A stretch of DNA of 64,000 nt from Paraburkholderia sp. BL23I1N1 (GTDB lineage: Bacteria; Pseudomonadota; Gammaproteobacteria; Burkholderiales; Burkholderiaceae). Each line of letters begins with the position of its first letter. Positions within the stretch are counted from its first letter, which is position 1. The notes beneath the pieces are model-generated. The model did not search any database. It was not told the origin of the DNA and saw nothing but the letters and a program-made list of their open reading frames with translations. The position numbers and the translations under genes were made by a program. The stretch is taken from the NCBI RefSeq assembly GCF_003610295.1, contig NZ_RAPV01000002.1, positions 1,178,001 to 1,242,000 on the forward strand. The letters are read 5' to 3'. This document shows positions 17,028-25,793 of this stretch, piece by piece.

Positions 17028-17294
17028 ATGCAATTCGTCATTGCGTTGCCGATAGTGGCCGCGGCATTCATGTATAGCACGCTTGCGAACGCCTACTCGC
17101 AAGAAGAGGTCAATGTCTTCGCGCCGACAGATAGCGAAGTCGCGGCCCAGAAACTGGTCGTCGGTCCCATGAACGCCAAGAATGCCGAAATCCGGGCGGA
17201 CCACCATGCGGGTGGAGCAATGCCAAACCAGCACACCACCGGCCCTGAAGCCACGGGGTCAAAGCAGCCACCTGCGCCTGAGACTGCGAAGTAA
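17028..17294 (+). CDS. Small exported hypothetical protein
   Basis: An 88-aa protein with a classical signal peptide (FVIALPIVAAAFMYSTLANA, cleavage likely before YSQEE). The mature part is short and polar with a Pro/Thr/Gly-rich tail, and has no recognised domain. The start is firm: GGAGGTGAT, the full complement of the 16S rRNA tail, lies immediately before ATG 17028. This suggests efficient translation. It probably resides in the periplasm, with unknown function. The nitrilase gene follows after 190 bp on the same strand but is unlikely to be cotranslated. Confidence 0.65.
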   Translation: MQFVIALPIVAAAFMYSTLANAYSQEEVNVFAPTDSEVAAQKLVVGPMNAKNAEIRADHHAGGAMPNQHTTGPEATGSKQPPAPETAK

Positions 17295-17484
17295 CGAGTA
17301 CTACCCTCTAACGTCAAGCAACATCGACTCGTGCACCATCGTTCACGGCGAAATACAAATATGGTCGAGATACCTGTAGTAGATCGTCGGCATCAGGCAC
17401 TGAGTTCGCCATGAGTGCGACAGCTATCTGCGAGCAAGCCTAAGCATTTTCGATTGCAAGCCCGTACATCAATGGAGAATTCTG

Positions 17485-18438
17485 ATGCAACAGAAATTAC
17501 GTGCTGCGGTTGTGCAATCGGGATCCGTCGTCTTCGATGCGGACAGAACCATCGACAAAGTCGCGACTTTCGCCGTCGACGCCGCACGACAAGACACTCA
17601 ACTTATTGTATTTCCTGAAGCATTCGTCTCAGCCTATCCAAAGGGGCTTGATTTCGGCTCGACGATTGGTGGACGAACCGTTGCTGGGCGCGACGACTAT
17701 CGCCGTTACTACGAAAGCGCGGTCGAGGTGCCGAGTCCCGGCACCCGCCGGTTGGGCGAGATTGCCGCCGACCATAAACAATACATCGTGATCGGCGTAA
17801 TCGAGCGGGACCATGGCACGTTGTATTGCACTGCGTTGTTTTATGGTCCGGACGGTATCATGCTCGGCAAACATCGCAAGCTGATGCCAACCGCCGGCGA
17901 GAGGCTGATCTGGGGCTATGGCGATGGGTCGACGCTCCCGGTTTTCGACACGCCGTTCGGCAGACTTGGCGCAGTCATTTGCTGGGAAAACTACATGCCA
18001 TTAATGCGTATGGCCATGTACGCCAAGGGTGTTCAGATTTACTGCGCCCCCACCGCTGACAGCCGGCCGACATGGGCTTCCTCCATGCAGCATGTTGCCT
18101 TGGAGGGGCGTTGCTTTGTGTTATCGGCCTGCCAGCACCTGCGCCGATCGGATTGCCCAACCGACTATGCCGCAATCCAGGGTAACGATCCGTCCACTGT
18201 GCTGATGAGCGGTGGAAGCTGCATCGTCGGCCCGCTTGGCGAGTTCATTGTCGGCCCCATCTTTGAGCAAGACGCATTGCTCGTGGCCGACCTCGACCTC
18301 AACGACCTCGCCCGGGCGAAATATGACTTTGACGTGGCGGGTCACTACTCGCGTCCGGATATCTTCCGTCTGCATGTCAACGAAGCGGTGATGCCTCCCG
18401 TCGTGTTCGAGAAAAACGGATTCGGCAGCGGCTCCTGA
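17485..18438 (+). CDS. Nitrilase-family hydrolase
   Basis: A 317-aa carbon-nitrogen hydrolase that would convert a nitrile to its acid and ammonia. The catalytic triad is visible: E45 (FPEAF), K132 (HRKLMPT) and C166 (ICWENYMPL). The PTADSRPTW segment follows, as in branch 1 nitrilases, not amidases. C-terminal residues (…RPDIFRLHVNE) also match that branch. Cytosolic, and forms spiral homo-oligomers in the family. ATG 17485 has GGAGAA upstream. The substrate is unknown. No aldoxime dehydratase or nitrile hydratase lies nearby. Confidence 0.9.
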   Translation: MQQKLRAAVVQSGSVVFDADRTIDKVATFAVDAARQDTQLIVFPEAFVSAYPKGLDFGSTIGGRTVAGRDDYRRYYESAVEVPSPGTRRLGEIAADHKQYIVIGVIERDHGTLYCTALFYGPDGIMLGKHRKLMPTAGERLIWGYGDGSTLPVFDTPFGRLGAVICWENYMPLMRMAMYAKGVQIYCAPTADSRPTWASSMQHVALEGRCFVLSACQHLRRSDCPTDYAAIQGNDPSTVLMSGGSCIVGPLGEFIVGPIFEQDALLVADLDLNDLARAKYDFDVAGHYSRPDIFRLHVNEAVMPPVVFEKNGFGSGS

Positions 18439-18809
18439 AGGTCAACGTGGGATTGAACGAATCCCTTTCCTCATTAGGAAGTGAGCAAGCTGAACGCGAA
18501 TTTCCATTACTGCAGCGCCAAAATCATTAGATTTGTGGGAGCGGCCTAAATGGCCATCCAAGTCTCAGTTGCCGCACACATCGCTTCGAAATGAAGCTGG
18601 CTTGCGTGACGAATCGCTAGTCGCCGCCGCTTCGCCGACTGGCGACTTCTTGTTCATCAAGAGACGCTCGCCAAACGACCATGAACGACCGTTTGTGGCC
18701 GGCCCCTGCCTGTCGGCGACCGACAGCACGCGACCCAAAAGGGACAGCCGCCCTTCTCTGAAGCGGTCATTCGCGGAAAGGCGAGCTTCCGGTCCAGCCT
18801 GCTCCCAGG
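18439..18809. other. Intergenic region after the nitrilase
   Basis: About 370 bp with no gene. The right half is a copy of the dispersed repeat (18681-18776). Confidence 0.5.
18681..18776. repeat. Dispersed intergenic repeat, copy 4
   Basis: The clearest copy: GACCGTTTGTGGCCGGCCCC, TGCCTGTCGGCGACCGACAG, CACGCGACCCAAAAGGGACA and GAAGCGGTCATTC in order. It contains an internal hairpin (CTGTCGG…CCGACAG). Confidence 0.55.
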
Positions 18810-19154
18810 CTACCGATCCTTGGAGCGTCCCTCATGAACCCCCAATCTCTCGTAGACGATAGCGAAGCAGTCCCCCAGTTCCTGTTGAAGATGATCACGC
18901 ATCGCGGCCGCGGTCGCGTCAAAGCGCTCGTACTCGTACGCGTCCCACGGTCCGGGGTCTGGAGGGTATTCCCAGTTGAGCGATAGGTCATGCCACGCAG
19001 TCATTTCCGCAAGCTTTCTGCGCGTCTCGTCAGCCAGCGGCAGCGAGTCCTCAATCGGACCCACCCCGTATGCGCTGCGAGTAGCGTCGTCTCCCACCCA
19101 AATACAACCACCGCCCCACTCGAACATGAGTCTGAGTCGATATTTTTCAGTCAT
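18810..19154 (-). CDS. Hypothetical acidic protein
   Basis: A 114-aa protein from ATG 19154 (MTEKYRLRLMFEWGGGCIWVGDD). Rich in acidic and aromatic residues, with no signal peptide or membrane helix. I do not recognise the family. Size, acidity and neighbourhood (Imm33 nearby) are like those of stand-alone immunity proteins, but nothing in the sequence proves this. A start at 19178 would add 8 residues. Confidence 0.55.
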   Translation of the reverse strand: MTEKYRLRLMFEWGGGCIWVGDDATRSAYGVGPIEDSLPLADETRRKLAEMTAWHDLSLNWEYPPDPGPWDAYEYERFDATAAAMRDHLQQELGDCFAIVYERLGVHEGRSKDR

Positions 19155-19252
19155 CGCAAGCGTCCGTGTCCGTGCCAAGTACCGGGTCTGTGGAAGGTCG
19201 ATTGTAACGATCTCGCCACCGCTGTCGATTGTCTCCCAGTGATCGTTCGCGA

Positions 19253-19570
19253 CTAGTTGGTGATGTTGTCACGTATCGACGCTTCGTCTTTCGGTTCCCA
19301 GTAGCCACCGCTGCCGTGATACGTTTCCGCGTGCAACCAGAAAGCTTCATTGCAATGCAGGCAGCGAAAATGGTACTCGACGTAGTCGTCCCATGCGGCA
19401 CCCGCCGCGAGTTTGTCGAATGAGACGGAGACGCAAGGGCTGTCGGGAATTACTTCTACAACTGTTCTATCCGCGACGTTCTCCGCTGCAATCTGTATCG
19501 CTTTACGTAGCTCGCGCGGATGCCTGATCGCATATCGAACGCATAGGTCCTCGCATCGAGCGCATGCCAC
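19253..19570 (-). CDS. Hypothetical protein with paired cysteine motifs
   Basis: A 105-aa soluble protein. CARCEDLC near the N-terminus and CLHC near residue 70 could form one zinc site. The C-terminal part (AFWLHAETYHGSGGYWEP) is rich in Trp, His and Gly. No family recognised. It lies 98 bp upstream of the 18810-19154 gene on the same strand, so the pair may be cotranscribed. Confidence 0.5.
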   Translation of the reverse strand: MACARCEDLCVRYAIRHPRELRKAIQIAAENVADRTVVEVIPDSPCVSVSFDKLAAGAAWDDYVEYHFRCLHCNEAFWLHAETYHGSGGYWEPKDEASIRDNITN

Positions 19571-19690
19571 AGAAGACTCCTCCTGGATTCGTACCCGTCA
19601 TTGACTGGATGGCCAGGCTAATGTCGATATAGGCGACGAACCGAATTGTCGACGGTTCATACGTCGATGTCGAACGGCCGAACCTGGCCG

Positions 19691-20518
19691 TTAGGCAGCA
19701 CTGGCCTGGACAAGACGCAGCCCCCATCCCGTCTTTAGCGTTCCGTCTTCGCGCTGCATGGGCGCGAACGCCGACAATAGTTCGCCCTTGAACTGTGCGC
19801 GCGTTGCTTCCGACATCCTGTCTGCATCGTAAGTGTCCAACATGTCCAACCATAACTGCTCAGGCGTAGGCGTCCAGTCAATTTCGATGTTTTCGAAGGC
19901 TACATTAACGAAACAATGCTGGAGTAGTTCGCTCCAACCGGTTTCGCTGCGTGTGCGCGCGTCACCGAGCGGTAGGTGCGTCAGGTTCGCCTTCGCAATT
20001 GGCTTGAATACGTCTAAAAAGACCTCCCCGACTTCCTCGGTCAGAAAGGCACGCCCGACGACAGCTGAGAAACTACCGCCTTCACGCAATACCCGACGAA
20101 TTTCACGAATGACTTGCTCTATGTCGTCCATCAACATCAAAGCCATGTGCGACAGAACATAGTCGACCGAGTCGGTATCGAGCGACAACTCTTGCGCGCG
20201 CTCATTGATCAATCGAACGTCCGGCGGCAGCACCGCCCGAGCAGCGCTCAGCTCGCCCTCGCTCATGTCGAGGCCGATCAACTTCGTTCCTGCGTTGCGC
20301 CGATCGTTCAGAATTTGCAGCAGTGGCCCATCACCACATGCCAGATCGAGCTCGGTGCGCGACATACCATCATTCGGCACCCGTTTTGCCAGCGCATGAT
20401 AGGAAGACGGGTATTCTGCATGCGTCGACCGCGCAGGAAGATTGCCAAAGGCCCGGCGCGTTGCTCCTGCCCGACGCCGGTGAAAATCTTGCAAATAGAC
20501 TTCTGCTTGGGATGTCAT
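19691..20518 (-). CDS. Class I SAM-dependent methyltransferase
   Basis: A 275-aa protein with the Rossmann methyltransferase signature: motif I ELDLACGDGPLL (56-67), motif II acidic residue in LIGLDMSEGELSAAR, LINERAQELSLDTDSVDYVLSHMALMLMDD (motifs post-I and IV) and IREIRRVLREGGSFSAVVG. It resembles the UbiE/Erg6-like group, acting on small molecules. Cytosolic. No partner genes indicate a substrate. Confidence 0.85.
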   Translation of the reverse strand: MTSQAEVYLQDFHRRRAGATRRAFGNLPARSTHAEYPSSYHALAKRVPNDGMSRTELDLACGDGPLLQILNDRRNAGTKLIGLDMSEGELSAARAVLPPDVRLINERAQELSLDTDSVDYVLSHMALMLMDDIEQVIREIRRVLREGGSFSAVVGRAFLTEEVGEVFLDVFKPIAKANLTHLPLGDARTRSETGWSELLQHCFVNVAFENIEIDWTPTPEQLWLDMLDTYDADRMSEATRAQFKGELLSAFAPMQREDGTLKTGWGLRLVQASAA

Positions 20519-20607
20519 TCTTGCGTTGCCCGATTGTTCAATTCTTGGTTGTGCGTTTGGACTCTGGATCGTTCAATCCACGGCGATTGTCAACGAGCTA
20601 GGCCACG

Positions 20608-20684
20608 ATGTCGACTGTCTCTTCCTGGCCGGACCCGGGCCGCCGGCGATTGGCCCGAGTCGACCCACAGCGGCCCCTCGAGGT
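20608..20684. repeat. Dispersed intergenic repeat, copy 5
   Basis: GTCGACTGTCTCTTCCTGGCC, GGCGATTGGCCCGAGTCGAC and CCACAGCGGCCCCTC keep the order of the other copies. It lies between the methyltransferase and LysR genes. Confidence 0.45.
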
Positions 20685-20786
20685 CTCGCAGCGTTAACGG
20701 CTGGTTTGGAGGACCAATCAGTCTTATAGGGATCCGCGATTGGATCGTTTTCGGCCCGCCGCGGGGCAAGCAAGAAACGGGTGGGC

Positions 20787-21731
20787 CTAAACCGCATCCG
20801 CCGTTTCTATGGCGAGTTCGCGTGCAAGCGCACCGAGCTCGCTACCCACATGGGTTTTCAGCGCGTCGACAAACCGCTTGATCTTGGCATCCACGAACTG
20901 ACGGGACGAATATAGCGCATAGACATTGCGCGAATGGGTGTGATAGTCCGGCAGCACGCGCACGAGTGTTCCATTGCGCAGATATTCGATGGCGGAGAAA
21001 CCCGCCAGCAAACCTATGCCTGCGCCCTCACGCAAAGCGACACTCATGGCCTCCATGTCGTTCACGCAATAGTGCGGTCCTAACGGCCGGAAAGTCAGAT
21101 TGGCCGCCTGGCTTGCAAGTTGCCATTCGTCACGCGCGTAGTCGACCGTGGCCAGCAAAACACATGCGTGGTCGGCAAGGTCTTCCGGCCTTGTGGGCGC
21201 CGGATGCTGTTCGAGGTAGGCAGGCGAGGCGGCCAGCACGCAATGGCTGCTGCCGATCTTCTGACTAACGTAAGCCGAGTCGGGCAAGGTCCGTGCAATG
21301 ACAACCGAGACATCCAGTTGATCTTCCAGCAGGTTCGGCATGCGCTGGGAGAGCAGCAGGTCGACCGAGACCTGTGGGTATTCCTTGCGATAGGCCAGGA
21401 CCGTCCGCGTCACAAGTTGGCGCCCGAGGCCCGGCACGGAGTGGACCCTAAGCGTGCCACGCGGGTCGAGAAGGGCGTCGCGCGCCTCGGATTCTGCCTG
21501 TTCGACATCGGCGAGGATAGCCGCGCAGCGCTCATAAAAGCGCCGTCCCGCATCGGTCACGACAAGGCGCCGCGTGGAGCGCTGCAGCAACCGGGTGTCT
21601 AACGCCTCTTCGAGTGTGGAGACCGCGCGGGAGACATTGCCCACCGTCGAGTCAAGATGGTTGGCCACCGCCGTAAAGCTGCCCATCTCCACGACTTTCG
21701 CAAACACCGACATGTTGTAGAACTTGTCCAT
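20787..21731 (-). CDS. LysR-family transcriptional regulator
   Basis: A 314-aa regulator with N-terminal HTH (SVFAKVVEMGSFTAVANHLDSTVGNVSRAVSTLEEALDTRLLQRSTRR) and a CrgA-type effector domain (GTLRVHSVPGLGRQLV…, REGAGIGLLAGFSAIEYL…). It is divergent from the aldehyde dehydrogenase operon at 22067, with 335 bp between. The standard LysR logic therefore predicts that it controls that operon and itself. Confidence 0.92.
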   Translation of the reverse strand: MDKFYNMSVFAKVVEMGSFTAVANHLDSTVGNVSRAVSTLEEALDTRLLQRSTRRLVVTDAGRRFYERCAAILADVEQAESEARDALLDPRGTLRVHSVPGLGRQLVTRTVLAYRKEYPQVSVDLLLSQRMPNLLEDQLDVSVVIARTLPDSAYVSQKIGSSHCVLAASPAYLEQHPAPTRPEDLADHACVLLATVDYARDEWQLASQAANLTFRPLGPHYCVNDMEAMSVALREGAGIGLLAGFSAIEYLRNGTLVRVLPDYHTHSRNVYALYSSRQFVDAKIKRFVDALKTHVGSELGALARELAIETADAV

Positions 21732-22066
21732 TCAGGCCATCCCGTTAGCTTTCCAATTGGCTCTGCGGCCGTGGCCGCCGGTCTGTGCGGCACATCTGGA
21801 GCGTCCCATCCGTCTCGGTCGGCGCTCCGGGTTGGCGGGCCACTCTCACGCGCCTCAATTTTGCATGATGAATCTGGCACCTTTTTGACGCAAGCCATCC
21901 CGGTCCGGCGATTTTGCTGCTGGAAACAAGAATGTTTCCCCCGCCCCCCTCTAAATCGACGCGCCTGCCCCTCCTAGACTCTGTTCCGTACCCGGCACTC
22001 GGCGCCGTCCGGCGAATCGAGAACCGCCTTTCAGGAAGTCTGGAACATCACTTGGAGGTCATTGTC
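21732..22066. promoter_or_regulatory. Divergent promoter region, LysR / aldehyde dehydrogenase operon
   Basis: 335 bp between divergent starts. It must hold both promoters and the LysR operator. I could not pick a single convincing T-N11-A site or -35/-10 pair by eye. GGAGG at 22053-22057 serves the ATG at 22067. Confidence 0.55.
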
Positions 22067-23503
22067 ATGAACGCATCGTACGACCCGCTCTATCTTTTCA
22101 TCGACGGCGAGTGGCTCGAAGCTGACGGTCGCGACACCGTTTCTGTCATCAATCCCGCCACGCAACGTGAACTTGGCCGCGTGCCGCTTGCCACCGCGGC
22201 CGATCTGGACCATGCGCTCGAGGTGGCGCAGCGTGCCTTTGACGTCTGGCGCCATACCGTACCGGCCGAGCGTGCACGTATTCTCAAACGCGCTGCTGAC
22301 CTCATGCGCGAGCGCGCCGCCCATATCGCGACGCTCATGACGTTGGAAGAAGGCAAGCCGCTTGCCGAGAGCAGCGATGAAGTGCTGCGGGCGGCCGACT
22401 ACTTCGAATGGTTCGCCGAAGAAGCCCGCCGCATCGACGGTCGCGTCGTGCCGTCGAACCGTCCCGGCGTGCAGCAGCTCGTCAAGCGCCAGGCGATCGG
22501 CCCGGTCGCCGCTTTCACCCCGTGGAATTTTCCCGCCATTACCCCGGCTCGCAAGCTCTCGGCAGCGCTTGCGGCAGGCTGTAGCGTCGTCATCAAGCCC
22601 GGCGAGGAAAGTCCCGCCACGGCGCTTGCGCTGGCGCGCGCTCTCGATGATGCCGGTCTGCCCAAGGGCGTGTTGCAGGTCGTCTTCGGTGTGCCGGACG
22701 AGGTCTCGAAGCACCTGATCGCCTCGCCGATCATCCGCAAGGTGACGTTCACAGGCTCGGTTCCGATTGGACGCCTGCTCTCGGCTCGCGCAGCGGAAGG
22801 CGTCAAGCCCATCACGCTCGAACTCGGCGGCCACGGTCCCGTGCTCGTGTTCGACGACGCGGACGTGCGGAAGGCAGCCGTCGAAGGCGCCGCCAACCGG
22901 TTCCGCGGCACCGGTCAGGTTTGTATCTCTTCGACGCGCTTCCTGATCCAACGCGACGCCTATGATGAATTCGTCGAGCACTTCGTGGGCGCCACGCGCG
23001 CGATGAAGGTGGGCGATGGCATGCAGCCGGGCACGCAGGTCGGACCGCTCGCCAATCCGCGCCAACTCGCGAAGATGGAAGAACTGGTGGCCGACGCGGT
23101 CGCCCGAGGGGCGCGAGTGCTCGTGGGCGGCAAGCGCATCGAAGGCGACGGCTTCTTCTTCGAACCCACCGTGCTCGCCGACGTGCCGATGGATGCACGA
23201 GTCATGCACGAAGAGCCCTTCGGTCCTATCGCCGTGCTGATGCCGTTCGACACGCTCGCCGATGGCCTCGCAGAAGCGAACCGGCTCCCTTATGGTCTGT
23301 CAGCCTACGCATTCACGAGCAATGCGCGCACGGCGATCGATGTGGCGGATGGTCTCGAAGCCGGCATGATCGGTATCAATCAGTACCGCATTGTTTCGAC
23401 GGAACTGCCGTTCGGCGGCATGAAGGAAAGCGGCCATGGCTCGGAAGGCGGTACCGAAGGTATCGGGTTCTATCTCACCAGCAAGTTCATCAGCCAGATC
23501 TGA
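22067..23503 (+). CDS. NAD(P)-dependent aldehyde dehydrogenase, succinate-semialdehyde type
   Basis: A 478-aa aldehyde dehydrogenase closest in pattern to GabD-like enzymes. Catalytic E252 (ITLELGGHGP) and nucleophile C286 (GTGQVCISSTRF) are present, as are FTPWNFPA, KPGEESPATAL, FTGSVPIGR and the C-terminal PFGGMKESGHG. The start is ATG 22067 with GGAGG, not the in-frame ATG 51 codons upstream. First gene of a three-gene operon. The exact aldehyde is unknown, and succinate semialdehyde is only the family default. Confidence 0.85.
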   Translation: MNASYDPLYLFIDGEWLEADGRDTVSVINPATQRELGRVPLATAADLDHALEVAQRAFDVWRHTVPAERARILKRAADLMRERAAHIATLMTLEEGKPLAESSDEVLRAADYFEWFAEEARRIDGRVVPSNRPGVQQLVKRQAIGPVAAFTPWNFPAITPARKLSAALAAGCSVVIKPGEESPATALALARALDDAGLPKGVLQVVFGVPDEVSKHLIASPIIRKVTFTGSVPIGRLLSARAAEGVKPITLELGGHGPVLVFDDADVRKAAVEGAANRFRGTGQVCISSTRFLIQRDAYDEFVEHFVGATRAMKVGDGMQPGTQVGPLANPRQLAKMEELVADAVARGARVLVGGKRIEGDGFFFEPTVLADVPMDARVMHEEPFGPIAVLMPFDTLADGLAEANRLPYGLSAYAFTSNARTAIDVADGLEAGMIGINQYRIVSTELPFGGMKESGHGSEGGTEGIGFYLTSKFISQI

Positions 23504-23516
23504 AACGGAGGCGATC

Positions 23517-23855
23517 ATGTCCCACGCAAATATCAGCAGCCCGCGGGAAGCCGCGCGCGCGTTCACACCGAAGCTCGCAGCATTCGTCGACGACACGCTG
23601 TATCCGCAGATATGGAGCGACCCGGCGCTCGCGCTACGCGACCGCAGTCTGATTACGGTGGCTGCGCTTATTGCGGGCGGCCATCTGGACGAGTTGCCTG
23701 CGCATCTGCGCCGTGCGCTCGCCAACGGCGTCACGCGCGACGAACTCTCTGCCGCTATTACGCATCTCGCGTTCTATGCCGGTTTTCCGGCCGCCATCTC
23801 GGCTTCAGCAGTCGCTCAAGCCACGCTCAACGAAACGAAGGGATCGCAAGCATGA
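23517..23855 (+). CDS. Carboxymuconolactone decarboxylase-family protein
   Basis: A 112-aa, all-alpha CMD-domain protein. DPALALRDRSLITVAALIAGGHLDELPAHLRRALANGVTRDEL is the family core, followed by THLAFYAGFPAAI. It lacks the CxxC of peroxidase-type AhpD, so a decarboxylase- or isomerase-like activity is more likely. The ATG at 23517, with GGAGG before it, lies 13 nt after the preceding stop. Its stop overlaps the next ATG as ATGA, showing tight operon coupling. Confidence 0.85.
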   Translation: MSHANISSPREAARAFTPKLAAFVDDTLYPQIWSDPALALRDRSLITVAALIAGGHLDELPAHLRRALANGVTRDELSAAITHLAFYAGFPAAISASAVAQATLNETKGSQA

Positions 23856-24835
23856 AAGCCATCACATTCAACGATTTCGGCGAAGCCGACGTACTCAAGC
23901 TCACCGAAGTACCCGCACCCGAAGTGCGTCCGACGGATCTTCTGGTGCGCGTGCACGCGGCCGGCGTGAATCGCGCCGACCTCACGCACCGCCGCGGCGG
24001 TTATGACCGTCCCAACTTCGGCGATTCGACCATCATGGGCCTCGAAATCGCGGGAGAAGTGATCGAAACGGGGAGCGAGACGAGTGGATTCAAGGTGGGC
24101 GACCGCGTGATGGGCGTGGTAGGGGGCGGCGCGTATGCGGAGCTTGCGCGTATCGACTATCGCATGGCGATGCCCATTCCAGCTGCGCTCGACTACGCGC
24201 ACGCCGCAGCCATTCCCGAAGTGTTTGTCACGGCTCACGAGGCCATGCTGCATCTCGGGCGCCTGACGCGCGGCGATTCGGTCCTGATTCACGCGGCGGC
24301 TGGCGGGGTCGGTTCGGCCGCCGTTCAGCTTGCTTATGCGACGGGGGCATCGATCTTCGCCACCGCCGAGGCGAGCAAGCTCGAGCGTGTCTCGCAGCTT
24401 GGCGCGGATGTGACCATCGACTATCACACGCAGGATTTTGCCGAAGTCGTTGCGAAGGTGACCAACGGACGCGGCGTCGATGTAGTGATCGATTTCGTCG
24501 GCGCACCGTATTTCGCCCGCAATATTGCCTCTCTCGCCAACGGCGGCCGCCTGGTCCAGGTCGGCATCCTCGGTGGCGGCGGCAATGTGGGCGTCGAGTT
24601 GGAGCAGATTCTTTATCGCCACCTGCAGATCATGGGGACGGTGATGAAATCGCGTCCGCAAGAGGAAAAGCACGCCATGGTGCGCCGTTTCCGCGAGCAC
24701 TGGCTCGAACGGTTTGAAGGCGGGGCGAGTCTGGAGCCCGTTGTGGACAGCACCTTCGAGCTGGCGCGCGCAGCCGACGCACATCGGCGCATGGAATCGT
24801 CTGCCAATGTCGGAAAGATAATTTTGACGATGTAG
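23852..24835 (+). CDS. NADPH:quinone oxidoreductase-like MDR protein
   Basis: A 327-aa zinc-free medium-chain reductase of the quinone oxidoreductase (zeta-crystallin) group. GroES-like N-terminal domain (RVHAAGVNRADLTHRRGGY, LGLEIAGEV-like MGLEIAGEV) and a Rossmann domain with VLIHAAAGGVGSAAVQLA. No structural or catalytic zinc ligands are seen. It starts at ATG 23852, overlapping the CMD stop. It probably reduces an enone or quinone intermediate made in the same pathway. Confidence 0.87.
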   Translation: MKAITFNDFGEADVLKLTEVPAPEVRPTDLLVRVHAAGVNRADLTHRRGGYDRPNFGDSTIMGLEIAGEVIETGSETSGFKVGDRVMGVVGGGAYAELARIDYRMAMPIPAALDYAHAAAIPEVFVTAHEAMLHLGRLTRGDSVLIHAAAGGVGSAAVQLAYATGASIFATAEASKLERVSQLGADVTIDYHTQDFAEVVAKVTNGRGVDVVIDFVGAPYFARNIASLANGGRLVQVGILGGGGNVGVELEQILYRHLQIMGTVMKSRPQEEKHAMVRRFREHWLERFEGGASLEPVVDSTFELARAADAHRRMESSANVGKIILTM

Positions 24836-25198
24836 ACGGGCGACTTCGCATGATGTGCCGGGCGGTGCTGTGGATACAATATTGGCAGTCGCGAAACGCA
24901 AGGACGATCGATCTGCAACTTTCGTCACGACGTATTCGGTTGCGATTGCCAAACCACGGCGTCCGGGAGCTAACAACTGCCACCGCCTAGCAGGTTTGGC
25001 CGACACCACCGTTTGGCCAATCGACTTCCAAAGATGGATGATCGCGATCGGCTTACTTGCGGACGTTCGACGGTCTGATTACTCGCGAGCTCGAATGTCG
25101 CCTGCTGGCCGATACTGTTGAAAAAGTCGCTTCATGGCTTTTGCAATCAGCAAGCGGAAAAATCAACCTCTCAGATCGGCCCACAAGCCGCTCGCGAA
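24836..25198. other. Intergenic region before the split IS26-like element
   Basis: 363 bp without a supported gene. Fragments resembling the dispersed repeat (TTTGGCCGACACC near 24999, CTGGCCGATACTG near 25107) are present. Confidence 0.45.
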
Positions 25199-25757
25199 GG
25201 TTCTGTTGCAATAGCGGAGGCTGGTATGCTGCGGGACCTTACGGAATGATGTGAACGACAATGAAAGCGCTGAGTCCGACGGTAGCCAAAGTGCTGAAGC
25301 GGTTGCACTATCCGCTCGAGATAATGTTGGTGTGCGTGCGTTGGTACGTGGCCTACCCGCTCAGCTTGCGCAATCTTGAGGAAATGATGGCCGAACGGGG
25401 GATCGCGGTCGATCATTCGACCGTGCACCGCTGGTCCATCAAGCTTCCGCCGGTGCTTGAAAAGGCGTTCCGTCGCTGCAAGCGCCCGGTCGGCAAGAGC
25501 TGGCGGATGGACGAAACCTATGTGAAGGTCCGTGGCACATGGAAGTATCTCTACCGCGCCGTCGACAAGGCCGGCAACACAGTTGACTTCCTGCTGCGAG
25601 CCAAGCGGGACAAGCAGGCGGCCCGACGGTACTTCGAGAAGGCCATCGATCAGAATGGCGCCCCTGAAACCGTAACCATCGACAGGAGCGGTGCCAATCT
25701 GGCCGGGCTACATGCCGTGAATACTGAGCGTGAGACGCCCATCAAGATCCGCCAGGC
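25199..25757 (+). mobile_element. Left half of the split IS26-like element
   Basis: Begins with the terminal repeat GGTTCTGTTGCAATAG at 25199 and ends at the 8 bp CGCCAGGC (25750-25757) abutting IS6 copy 2. The other half is at 5571-5838 on the opposite strand. The outer flanks (CTCGCGAA before 25199; GTTCCGAC on the matching strand beyond 5571) do not agree, so the element's own insertion duplication is gone. Confidence 0.88.
25261..25757 (+). pseudogene. IS26-like transposase, N-terminal fragment
   Basis: 166 codons from ATG 25261: HTH region (PLSLRNLEEMMAERGIAVDHSTVHRW), D84 of the DDE triad (WRMDETYVKV) and the second Asp (TIDRSGAN), ending IKIRQ at the IS6 copy 2 border. Beyond 25757 the frame runs into IS6 and IS1634 sequence until 25911. 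The missing C-terminus is at 5626-5838. Together they give 233 aa with all three catalytic residues. Confidence 0.92.
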
Positions 25758-25793
25758 GGTTCTGGTGCAAATAGGCTCGGCGAATCGGTTAAA

